Source: Dipteris shenzhenensis (lineage: Eukaryota > Polypodiophyta > Polypodiopsida > Gleicheniales). Taken from it: DNA of 64,000 nucleotides. Shown here one piece after another: positions 10,777 through 20,535 of the stretch. The stretch lies in the NCBI GenBank assembly GCA_047967505.1, contig CM106539.1, one strand, 5' to 3'. Every line of letters starts with the position of its first letter. Position 1 is the first letter of the stretch. Below the pieces are notes generated by a model. That model was not told where the DNA came from. It saw only the letters and a list, made by a program, of their open reading frames with translations, and did not search any database. The position numbers and the translations under genes are program-made.

Positions 10777-13761
10777 GTGCAGATGGAAGGGATGAGTGGA
10801 AGCTCGTCCGATGATGCGCCAATGCCCGGGAGCACAAAGTGGCTTACGAAGATGTTATATTGTCATTGCACTCATCGCAAGCGAGAAGTACGACATCAAC
10901 GTCATATTATCATGCGCCACTTGCAGATGTATGGGGAGGAGCCCGAACCAGTACCCACCGTTGGTGTTGTACGTGTTGATGGATTATCAGTAAGTCAAAG
11001 CTATTTAAGTTCGCGGTTAATATTGGATACCATTATGGTACGAAACCTTGAGACAAGATCTTATATTTACACAAAATCTTAGAACAAGATGAGAAGGTTG
11101 ACGAGGGTATGCATATACCTTCAGACTTTGAGCAAGAGTATAGTCTCCCAGATGATGACGACGGTATGGTCGACATGATGGATTCTATTTTTAGGGACAC
11201 TACATCCCATGTACACATGATGTCAGAGTCTGAGGTCAAAATGCAAGAGTTGCAATCAACACAATTGTACGAGGGTGCTAGAATGTCTAAACTATGTGCT
11301 TGTCTCTCAATCTTGAATCTGCAAGTAAAGTATGGGTGGTCGGATACAAGTGTCTCGACCTTAATGAGGTTAGCTCTTGCATTAATTTGACTCATTATTT
11401 GGATATTGTTTGTTTTGAGAATCATCATGTATAGATTAGTGTACCGAATCATCATTATTTGAAGCCTATGTATGTTTGAATTGTGATAGGTTGCTCTAGA
11501 AGATGTTGCATGCACCAAATACCATGCCCGCATCAAGAGATGAAGTGAAAAAGATTCTAACAATGGTGGGTATGGATTATGATACCATCCATGCTTGCCG
11601 TAATGATTGTTTTCTCTTTTGTCGTGAGCATGGAGATTTGGCTAGTTGTCCGAAGTGTGGGGAACAATGATATAGAGATGACTTGTAGGGTGACTAGATA
11701 CCGGTAAAGGTCTTGAGACACTTTCCCATCATTGCAAGAATACAACACATGTTTCAATGCAAATCCATAGTAGAGTTGATGACATGGCATGCATCTCATC
11801 GGTCCACTGATGACACATTGAGGATTCCCGCAGATTGTGTAGCTTGGAATCACATAGACAATTAGTGGTCGGACTTTGCAAGGGAGCCACACAACTTACT
11901 TCTTGGGCTCGCCATGGACGGCGTGAATCCTTTCGGATTACGCTCGACATCTTGGTAAACATGGCCCATAGTCATGGTGAATTACAATATCCCACCATGG
12001 CTAACAATAAAAAAGGGACACCTCATGCTTGCACTACTTGTGCTAGGGAAGTACAAGGCAAAAAATATGGACATGTACATGGCACCTTTGATAGAGGAGT
12101 TACAGATATTATGGAGAGGAGTGCGGGTCTTTGATATTTCCAGAGCTCCTAGACATACTAATGATATTTTAGTCAGGGGTATCTTGATGTGGACCATGCA
12201 TGACCACCAAGGATATGGAGAGTGCGCAGGTACATGGTTGTGTCTCTACAAGTATAATATAGGATTATACTTTTATAACTCTCTTTCGCACACGTCTTAT
12301 ACTAACACATTTGCACGCGTGCAAGACTTGTTATAAGTGGGTATCATTCTTGTCCTGTTTGTGGACCGGGTTTGAAATCGCTTGCGCGATACTCCAAACA
12401 TATGAGGAAAAATGTTTATGAAGGTCATGCTCGATACCTTCCACTGGACCATCTCGCACGTGGAGGTTAGCTTGATCCACCACCATCATATTTGAAGGCA
12501 AGTGACTGGATTCAAGCTTGGAGGGCAAATGAAGAGGAACATCCTCCTGGTATGAAGAGGCTATCGATCTATCATGAGCTTCCTTATTGGGGTTAGTTAC
12601 AAATCAATCATCTCTTGGATCCCATGCGTATCTTCAAGAATGTGAGGGCTACTATTTGGGCACACTTGGTTGGTTCTAAAACTCGAGAGGAGTACGAGAA
12701 GACTTGCGTGCTATGAATAGGATGTCTCGTTTGTGGCCCTAAGTGCATGCTTTGGGAAAATTTTTCCTCTCGAAAGCAACATGGATCCTCTCTACGAGGG
12801 AGGAGGCAGTGGTCAAGGTAGACATTGCCTCTTTTCAAACACTGACAAGGTACATGCGTTGCTTGAAAGGAGCATTTTCAAGGGACAATAAGCTTAGTGG
12901 GCTCAAGTCCCATGATTGGCACAAGGTCTTACAGGTATTCTAAGCTGTAGAATTAGTGTACTGATAATCGTGATGCATTAGCGTAATTATGATTATGTTA
13001 TATTGTTGACATGACTTCTTTGTTGCTTTGATAGTTCATCCTCCCAATTACAATAAAAGGTTGCTTACAAGAAGATGTTAGAAATGCTATATTCAGAACT
13101 ATTTACAATAGTCCCCATGCGAAAGTGAGAAAAGATAGTAGCGATTTCTTTGCAATAGACTCCACCAAACATTGGACCGATGAAAGTGATACTTTTGTTC
13201 TTCCCGAGCACAGTGAGCAGGTGCATACTAATGATTTAATTAATCGAAGCTTTTGTTTTTAACGATCCATTGATACATGTACTTAAGCATAATTTCATAT
13301 ATATAATTGACGACATCTGGCACCCATCTTCAATACAGGTGGTTTTTCATCAGGATCATTCTGATCCAAGATGGTGGTACATGATCCAAGTTGCACCACG
13401 AAGTAAGCAAAATTTTGAAGATAGAGATGTGGATATGGAGATGCCACTACCAATGCCAGATCCAATTGATCCCAATGAATCTAGCGAAGAAGATGATCAC
13501 AATATGAGCCAAGAGGAAGATGTGCATAATGACATTGCATGGGAGGAAGATGGAGATCATGATATTGAGGAAGAAGACAACGATCATCAAGAATCACCAC
13601 ACTTTATTGAAGAAGATGATCAAGTACTTTTAGGTGAATGTACGATGCTAGAGTATGATGATGATATAGGAGATCAACTCAGTATAGAGTTAGAGATAGA
13701 CTTGTTTGGCACGTTAGACTTGGCTCAAGATGAAACAGTTGATGTAAATGCTCTTCATTGA
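10777..13761 (+). pseudogene. tnp2-type CACTA transposase, copy 3, decayed
   Basis: Exon-by-exon match to the tnp2 gene of element 1. It has an N-terminal CxC...H segment (10783-10989), an acidic exon (11100-11370), the transposase 21 core (11500-12230) and the later ...HELPYWG part (12550-12950). A deletion then joins the region before DUF4218 (about 13097) directly to the end of DUF4216, removing DUF4218 entirely. The acidic C-terminal exon (13340-13761) survives. Several stops (for example near 11670, 11690 and 12470) and a shift in the core show it is dead. The family cuts and pastes CACTA elements, acting with TnpA. Confidence 0.85.
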
Positions 13762-13929
13762 TTTTTTTCATCTCAAACTTGGACATGAATATATGAGCTT
13801 CAAAGGCTTGATGTACATGCTCTCATACTTTTATTCTCTCAAAAGATCAAACATGTATGAAAATGTAAAAAAATTTGTCATTGGAAAAAACTAACTTTTG
13901 AGGCCTATATGAGTAAAAAAGGTCTCTGA

Positions 13930-14064
13930 AAAACGTCGCTATAAAATAGTATCTCAATGTTGCTATATAGCGACACTTACAATTTTGATAAACGTCGCTA
14001 TATAGCGACTTTAGAAATCGTCACTATATAGCAATGCTTGCCTAAAGTCGCTATATAGCGACGC
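13930..14064. repeat. Right subterminal palindrome cluster of CACTA copy 3
   Basis: Copies of GTCGCTATATAGCGAC begin near 13968 (1 mismatch), 13997 (perfect), 14020 (degenerate) and 14047 (perfect). This matches the right subterminal cluster of element 1 (31749-31815). Confidence 0.85.
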
Positions 14065-14065
14065 T

Positions 14066-14872
14066 TTACGGGATGCGCTTCCCATACCCATGAGAGGGTT
14101 GTGCATTGTATACGAACATGTCTGCATCCCTCATTGAAACTAGCATCGTCAAGCGATCTTCCATTGTCTGGTCTTTGGAACCTAAAACTCGAGGATTTTT
14201 GACACTTGTGTCAACATCAAACCTCGATAGGACTTCGAGTGCCTCATCCTCTAGTAGTCCAAAAAGAACCTCTATGTCATGGAGGAATATGTACTCTTCC
14301 CCATTGATGATGAGGGGGGACAAGGACCATAATTCTGATTCTAGGTCAGCAGTCTCTGATGTAGATTCTTGCTCTACTGGGGGCTCTTGAAGTAGGCTCA
14401 ATGCTTGAGTTGCTTCCATCTCCTCTATTGCATCATCAAGACTCTCTTCCATGTACATGTTCGAGTCTAGTCTAGGGACAACTAGATCAACAGTTCTACT
14501 AGAGGGGGTGCTAGACGATGAGGCTTCTTCCTCTAAATTTCCTTCTTGGAGAAGGAAGATGAATGTCATCTCCCCTGAAAGGAATTTGGTGCCTGTATTT
14601 CCTATGATCCCCGCATCTAGGATGTCTTGAACTTTGATTGTCCTAAACCCTTCGTCTGTAAGATTGTCACAAAAGCGGGCCAAGCACTTTACGAAAATGG
14701 CTTTCTCTACAAACATATACTTTATGTAATCTATGGAAACCCATCTCTTTGAAGAGTGGTCAAGTGTATAAGCAAAATTTGAGAAATTATCTTGCATGTA
14801 AAGGATGAGATCTGAGAAGTCAGCCTTAGCTTGCATATATGTGTCTAGGACATCTAAAGTCCTATTAAACAC
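14066..14872 (-). CDS. Unrecognised reading frame, possible truncated gene
   Basis: A 268-codon open frame of normal amino-acid composition. The first third is hydrophobic/aromatic (a FSDLILYMQDNF-like stretch), the middle is acidic and Ser-rich, and the end is leucine-rich (FLHDIEVLFGLLEDEALEVL). It begins with GTG in the frame used, with no upstream ATG; the preceding frame (14872-15057) starts with an ATG and could join it by a 1-base shift or a missed intron. Its last codons and stop lie in CACTA-derived sequence (14066-14087), so the true 3' end has been replaced. I do not recognise the family. Confidence 0.4.
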   Translation of the reverse strand: MFNRTLDVLDTYMQAKADFSDLILYMQDNFSNFAYTLDHSSKRWVSIDYIKYMFVEKAIFVKCLARFCDNLTDEGFRTIKVQDILDAGIIGNTGTKFLSGEMTFIFLLQEGNLEEEASSSSTPSSRTVDLVVPRLDSNMYMEESLDDAIEEMEATQALSLLQEPPVEQESTSETADLESELWSLSPLIINGEEYIFLHDIEVLFGLLEDEALEVLSRFDVDTSVKNPRVLGSKDQTMEDRLTMLVSMRDADMFVYNAQPSHGYGKRIP

Positions 14873-14876
14873 TAAA

Positions 14877-15057
14877 ATAGCTCTTCCTCACGATCTGCGA
14901 ATGCAGTTCGTGAGATGAAGTCATGGAACGCAGTTCTAGCTAAATCCATGGTAAATAGTAGAGTTGATGGAGGGAGTAACTTTTGAGGAGGGGAGTTTCT
15001 ATGGCTCTCTAAACGTGAAAGTGAGAATGTGATGAAAAAAGGGCTCTTACCCCTCAA
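14877..15057 (-). CDS. Short upstream frame, possible 5' part of the same unknown gene
   Basis: This open frame ends at a TAG immediately before the 14066-14872 frame. An internal ATG near 14950 would give a short peptide ending ...AFADREEELF. The abutting frames and shared strand suggest one gene broken by a single-base frameshift near 14875, but a spliced junction cannot be excluded. Function is unknown. Confidence 0.3.
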
Positions 15058-15231
15058 TATATATCAAAACCCTAAAAATTAAAATTAATAATAAAATCCC
15101 CAAATTTTTTGAAAAACATTTACCATGAACTGAAAGGAGAAAACATTAAAAGAAATAACATTTTAATTTGATTGTCCATCATCTTGTGAAGCAATAACTA
15201 GGATTTGACAGACAAAAAGTTAAATGCTGCA

Positions 15232-15885
15232 CTAGTCAAACACATCTGACATGCCTTCCTCCATGACCAATAGGTGTTCTCGTGCATCCCTTAGAGTCCA
15301 TTGTGATGTGACATTCACATTCTTGACATCTCCCTCTTCAACATCAATAGACAAACTTACCCCCGTATTCTCTACATCATTAGAGTCTAAGGAAAGCCAC
15401 CGGCTATTTGTTTTCTTCCAGTGCCTGTATTGAAAAGCTAAATACAACATTTGGCATGACAAATGGTATCTAATAACCACATTGCATTTACATGTGTGAC
15501 ATTGAAACACATCACCCTTTTGGTCGCCTGACCTGGTTTTCCAATTCATCCCAAGTAGATCTTTAAGAGCATTTTCATCTACACGCTTACAGGACCACAT
15601 AGTTTTTGCTCTATGCATATGTATATTCTGAAATAAAGAAGCAAAAATGTGCAGAGGCATAAACCAAGATAGCCTTGCCCATTCAGATCCAAATGTAAGC
15701 TTCATGGCCATGCCCACATCCTTTGCAATCTTGTCCTTGTATGATTGCAATGTCCTCGAGCCCACATTGCTGCAATCCATGTCTTGAAGTTGTGGTGGTG
15801 TAATGGTTTGTAGACGGCCATAGCTTGATGATGTCGTTGGAGTGATGTATGTTACATTATACCAATACACATTCTTCATTCTCAC
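15232..15885 (-). CDS. Unrecognised Cys/His-containing protein fragment
   Basis: A 217-codon frame with Trp-, Cys- and His-rich patches, including a CxxCxC followed about eight residues later by HLSC (around 15430-15510), which may bind metal. The C-terminal part is acidic. A likely splice donor (TTTAG|GTAAGC on the minus strand) lies upstream at about 15925, so it may be a downstream exon of the frame at 15951-16406. I do not recognise the family. Whether it is a host gene, a gene fragment carried by a transposon, or a pseudogene is open. Confidence 0.4.
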   Translation of the reverse strand: MRMKNVYWYNVTYITPTTSSSYGRLQTITPPQLQDMDCSNVGSRTLQSYKDKIAKDVGMAMKLTFGSEWARLSWFMPLHIFASLFQNIHMHRAKTMWSCKRVDENALKDLLGMNWKTRSGDQKGDVFQCHTCKCNVVIRYHLSCQMLYLAFQYRHWKKTNSRWLSLDSNDVENTGVSLSIDVEEGDVKNVNVTSQWTLRDAREHLLVMEEGMSDVFD

Positions 15886-15950
15886 AAGGAGGCCAACTTC
15901 TCCCCTGCATGCATTTGCTTACCTAAATCCTCATGAATTGCATGAATGAT

Positions 15951-16406
15951 TCAAGTGGTTCCCACTCCTCGAATTCTGAAGGGAAAACATTTGCGACCAT
16001 GAATAAGAGCTCTTAGAAACCAAACACAAAATTTCCAAATGGACTCATTACACTTACAGGAGAAAAAGCTACATAGATAGAAAGGCTCACAATGTGATGG
16101 TATCCTAGATTGATCATTGAATGATGGAGGAAGCCAAATATCTTTCCCTATGTAAACATGTTGCACTTTTGCGAGCCATCCTTTCTTCCCAAACTTGAAC
16201 TTCAAGATTTGCCCCTTCCACTGATGCAAGATGTCACCTCTCTTGCTCTTGGGAAGATTATGTGGACCTTTGGCCGATCCTTTCATCACTATCCAGTCAT
16301 TTAAGCTGTAGGTATAAGGGATCCACTCATCCGATGCATTTTTGGTGTTGTGGAAGACACAAGAAGTCACAACATTGCGTGGTCTTGTAGCCTTGCTCCT
16401 CATCAT
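15951..16406 (-). CDS. Unrecognised protein fragment, likely upstream exon
   Basis: From the ATG at 16406 the frame runs about 150 codons. It contains a basic WKGQILKFKFGKKGWLAK-like strand and a Cys cluster (LCSFFSCKC). A GTAAGTG donor inside the Cys cluster (about 16050) and a TTTCTAAG acceptor soon after hint at a further intron. Upstream of 16406 the frame is only the reverse side of a purine-rich minisatellite and is not coding. Same strand as 15232-15885; function unknown. Confidence 0.35.
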   Translation of the reverse strand: MMRSKATRPRNVVTSCVFHNTKNASDEWIPYTYSLNDWIVMKGSAKGPHNLPKSKRGDILHQWKGQILKFKFGKKGWLAKVQHVYIGKDIWLPPSFNDQSRIPSHCEPFYLCSFFSCKCNESIWKFCVWFLRALIHGRKCFPFRIRGVGTT

Positions 16407-16440
16407 GCTTGCAGAGGTTGCAACAGCAAGAATGGGACTC

Positions 16441-16629
16441 CTACATTGGGCAGTGCAGCTCCAACAGAGACACAAAAGAGGGAGAAGGAGAGGGATAGAG
16501 CAGCAGCAATAGAGGCGCAGGAGAGGGACAGAGCACCTCCAAGAGGGGCACAAAAGAGGGAGAAGGAGAGGGACAGAGCAACAGCAATAGAGGCATAGGA
16601 GAGGGACAGAGGAGCTCCAACAGAGGCAC

Positions 16630-16683
<54 letters not shown>
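16441..16683. repeat. Purine-rich minisatellite ending in an (AG)n microsatellite
   Basis: Imperfect tandem units of about 95 bp (GGAGAGGGACAGAGCA, CAATAGAGGC, AAAAGAGGGAGAAGG words) run from 16441 to about 16630. They are followed by about 25 uninterrupted AG dinucleotides (16631-16683). The long Leu/Ser/Pro-rich frames on the minus strand here are artefacts of this composition. Confidence 0.9.
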
Positions 16684-16687
<4 letters not shown>

Positions 16688-17643
16688 CTGCAGCAAGCAG
16701 GCCATAGCAGGAGGGAGTAGAGAAAGAGGGGGAAGAGGGAAAATGCATGGGATTTGGTTCAAATGGAATGATTTGGTAGGCTGGAACAGAACAGTGGGGG
16801 ACAGAGGCCCTAGAAAGAGGGAGGGGAGAAGGAAAATTTGCCAGAAGGGCCCTAGCATCCCATTGAAGGCAGGTTTGGGCTCATGTGGGGGAGATGCACT
16901 TGGTAGGAGGGTCAAACGTCGGTTAAGAGGGAGGGGGATGGTTTGGGTGGTCCCTAGTGTAAGGGGAGCAACCAATAGGGGCTCTTTGTAGGCCTGCCTA
17001 CCCTCCACCTCAACATACCATTGCCTGACACCTTCTAGCACTCTCATTGGTACACCTCAAATCACTCTCTAATCCCTTGAAACTAGGAAACACTAATTGG
17101 AGGCCCTTTTAAGACCCCATTTCTCCCCTAATGAGAGGATGGGGTCTTAATGGACCTTGTGTCATGTCTCATGTCCATATTTTTTTTCTCATTAGTTTTT
17201 TTCCTTTAAAAATATGATAAAATGCAAGGATTCAAGTTTAACTTTAAGTTAGTAGTTAAGTGCTCTATGATAGAAAGGTTGCATGTCCTCGCAATTCTAA
17301 TTAGTATATTTCGCTCTTGAAGTTTATGGCTCTATTTTTTATGATGTTGCCTCCAAAATAAAAAAATATCAATATTAAAAGCACACGATAAAGTTAAATG
17401 CACTCATATTCTTGTTATCTGTCTATTTTTCATGTAAACGTACACTGAGCTTAAAGCTCTTGACATTGTCAATTCCCTTAGAAAACATAATGAATTTAGT
17501 TTCTTGATTTTTCAGACAGGTCCTTGTTTGGGACTGCTGCCTGCATACAACCTTACAGGACTAGTACACGAAGAGTGGATAACAACCGTAACGAGGAGCA
17601 TAAATATTGTTCGTAGTAGGTAACGATTTTTCTGCGCCGAAGA
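16684..17643. other. Intergenic, nothing recognised
   Basis: Mixed-composition DNA between the unknown frames and the 3' end of the laccase gene. I see no gene, LTR or terminal repeat. Confidence 0.5.
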
Positions 17644-20196
17644 CTAGCAAGGAGGAAGATCAGAAGGTGGTGTTGGTAGCGTCTGCGACGCCCCCTTACC
17701 ATTCAGGGTAATGAACGCCATATCCATCCCCCACGACTGGTGCAAATCAAAATGGCAGTGCACAAACCATACCCCTGCAATTTTCCATCCACCCCAGCTT
17801 TCAGTATACATGATTTCGCAGCTTGCCTCCTTGCGTTGATCTATCACGTTTCACATCTTCCTTGCCAACTCGACAATTCATCAGATTTTACCTTTCTAAC
17901 GTACCTGGATTGACTGCACGAAAGCGAACAGCCGCCCAACCCCCTGATGGAACGGAAATTGTGTTCCTCGACACAGGATTCACTAAATTGAAGCCGGCTG
18001 GATCACTGGTGGAATTGTAATTACCGCTTCCGGTGCCGACAACATAGAAGCTCTGACCGTGAAGGTGGATAGGATGTGAATCGAAAACAAACGTTGCAGT
18101 ATCCTGATAAACTATTTGCACGCTGCTATTGAATGGAATTACCCTCACTCGCGTACCCAGCGAAGAAAACTCGTCAACAGGATCCACGCCGGTGTAGTTG
18201 TATTGGAAGAGAGGAACATCTGGAAAATCAGGTGTATATATGCCGCTGATATTGTTGTAGTACGCCTGAAACAGGGCAGCAGAAATGTTCCCTGAAATTA
18301 ATTGGTCGGAAGCACAGACAACACTAGGGTACTTCAGTCTCAATTTCGACTCTCGGTTGGAAGGGCCAGTGTTTTCCTTTGAAGCGGTATAAGTAAGGCT
18401 CACCATAAGTATTTGTAACTGATATGATTGTATTCATGAAAGAAATAGGAAACAGACTGCTTGCGTGTCGATTTTGAAATAGGAGCAATCAGGAAAGGCT
18501 TGATTCTCGAGGGCTTACCTGAAGCAAGGAGATGTTGGGCGTGACAAACGTAATGTTGCTGATGGACGCCCTGAGGAGTGTGTCGTTGGGACCCTGACAC
18601 GTTAATCCTTCAGGGCAAGGCTGGAAGCCATAACCGACAGTGTGGAGGAGATCCAGATCGACGGTCTTGGGCAGATCGTAATAATAATAGCCTTCAGAGT
18701 AATTCCTGCCTTTGAGACTCTTGGTGAAATTGGCTTCGAATGCAGTATCATTCGCCAACGGAAACGTGGGAAGAGTCAAGTTCGAAGAAGCAACCGCGCC
18801 ATTGTAGCTAAGGATAGCTGTTGTGGGTGTCGTCGGATAAGGAACAAGGGTGGAATAAACAGAAGCAGCTATGTAGTACTGACCGACAGATTTGTTAGCC
18901 GTCAATAAGACATTTGTAGTTTGCCCGGGAGCGAGAAGGATGACATCGGTAGTGAAAGGTTCCGTATATTCTGCATCCACCTCTACCACTGTAAGACTGT
19001 GATTTGCTGCCGCAAAGAACATTTGCGGCAGCGTTGATTATCCGCAAGAGAACAGTGTCTCCCTGTGTCACATTGTAAACGACTGTCCCTGCACCGTGCA
19101 CGTAAACCATAAAGAAGACTTCGATTAGCAAACAAGCAAAGACCCATACCATATTTTATTGATGATTTCTTAATTCGTTTCGCGGTGACACCTTTAGTTC
19201 AGAATTGTTTTTACCGTTTGACGAGCAATTGTAGAGGTCACCGGGCTGCCCATTGATTGTAGTGGCGTTCGAGATGTCGTATCCTAGCTGGCCGGAAACG
19301 AGTGCCTTCGTTATAACGTCTTCCACATTGGCATTCCACCATTCACCTGAAAGAGATACAGAAGTGAATCAGTTTGCGAACGCGCAGGTTCCCTGTAGTC
19401 TATTGTAATAGGCACTTCTTCTCTAAAACTTACCAAGAAGAATAGGAGGCAGTTCCTGCTGAGGCTTGCTAAATGGATAGGGTGTTTTGTTCTTCTTAAG
19501 TATGATGAAGGCTCCGTAGACAGTCGCTCGTAACCAACTGTAATGCGCATGCCAGAACAGAGTCCCTCTTTGTCCTATTATCTGGAACCTGTGGACGTAA
19601 GATCGGTTTGTCTGAATCGGACATTGGGTGATGTAGGCCGGCCCATCTGCCCAGGCAGAGCGCAGCTGGCGGACGCCATGCCTGAAATTATAAGTTGAAA
19701 CGTAACGTCAGACGTTGTAGATAAAATAAAATAGCACGCGATTGAAGTTCCCAGTAGCGAAATTATGCAGGGTGAGGCGCTACTCGAATTATTGTTGTAA
19801 CTGCACGCGGATTTATAGCGGAGAGTTGGTCTCTATGAGCAGTTACCAGTGAATGGTTGCGTTGTATGACACTAGATTCGTAACGTTTACAATCACCCGA
19901 TCTCCTTCCCTCACATAATTGGTTGGACCAGGGAACAGTCCATTGACAGAGACAAGGGACTTTGTGTGGCAGAGGCGGGTTACGTTTGTGTATTGAATCT
20001 GCGAGAGCAAGGAGAAATGAACCTTAGCTATATAATTGGCAATGCAGAATGCATCAATACGTGGCGTTGGCCAGGGGAAATAGGACGTAAATTAACTGAC
20101 CGTAAAGTTGAAGTAGAGATCCTTGGCAGAAGCGAAGTGAAAGAGGATGAATGAGAAGAGGAAGAGCTTGGACGGAATGAGGGGGGGAAGCTGCAT
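17644..20196 (-). pseudogene. Plant laccase (multicopper oxidase), seven exons, one frameshifting deletion
   Basis: A secreted blue-copper oxidase that would oxidise phenolics (monolignols, flavonoids) with O2 in the cell wall. Exons (minus strand): 20196-20101, 19998-19847, 19681-19434, 19346-19215, 19088-18519, 18265-17905, 17774-17644, all with GT-AG borders. Exon 1 gives a hydrophobic signal peptide (MQLPPLIPSK then a Leu/Phe core). Copper ligands are present: the IHWHG junction (exons 2/3), FWHAH (exon 3), HPIHLHG (exon 6) and HCHFDLH...GM (exon 7), so the axial residue is Met. The exons sum to 1690 nt; exon 5 lacks 8 bp at about 19018-19024 compared with the second copy at 62680, breaking the frame after ...INAAA. 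With those 8 bp the length would be 1698 nt (565 aa), typical of laccases. Everything else is open, so inactivation looks recent unless it is an assembly error. Confidence 0.88.
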
Positions 20197-20219
20197 GATG
20201 GTAGAGCTAGAAATTGTGA

Positions 20220-20400
20220 GAGCATCAAAAGATCCAGGTGAAGAAGGATGCATGCAAGATGAAGGTGAAGATGAAGATGAGAGTATATCAAGCAAGGTCA
20301 AGTTGAACAAGGATGCATGCAAGATGAAGATGAAGATGAGAGTATACTATGCAAGATCAAGCTAAAGAAGGATGCATGAAAGATGAAGATGAGAGTATAT
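20220..20400. repeat. Short tandem repeat just upstream of the laccase start
   Basis: Three imperfect copies, about 60 bp each, of a unit containing AAGGATGCATGCAAGATGAA and GAGAGTATA, starting near 20243, 20308 and 20366. They lie about 30-200 bp upstream of the laccase ATG, where the promoter and leader should be. A smaller duplication (GGGGAATAAGAAACCTTTT) follows at 20442 and 20487. Confidence 0.75.
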
Positions 20401-20535
20401 TATGATGAATTTTGAGGGTGGCACTCCCTAATTTATAGCTTGGGGAATAAGAAACCTTTTGGTTGAGCTTAAATTTATTTTATAGATGGGGAATAAGAAA
20501 CCTTTTGATTGAGCCTAATTTATAACTTTTGAATA

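Larger units (their letters stand above)
9605..14087 (+). mobile_element. CACTA transposon copy 3, truncated at both ends
   Basis: The segment is collinear with the tnp2 half of elements 1 and 2. It has a remnant of the palindrome array (ATGAGCATAAGAGCATGAG, 9616-9640), a long polypurine stretch (9640-9940), the conserved leader, degenerate copies of GTCGCTATATAGCGAC at 10568-10676, a decayed tnp2 and a second motif cluster at 13968-14062. Similarity to element 1 ends at about 14087, some 80 bp before the terminus should occur. The left side joins copia A pol at about 9604. No TIR or target duplication is visible. Confidence 0.8.

Noticed and set aside
16420-17047. Two minus-strand Leu/Ser/Pro-rich frames of 200 codons or more
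   Set aside because: They span the purine-rich minisatellite and the (AG)n run and have no domain.
18895-19152. A short intron in laccase exon 5 to explain the frame break
   Set aside because: The break occurs within a conserved coding stretch where the second laccase copy simply has 8 extra coding bases, and no GT-AG pair of plausible length surrounds it.
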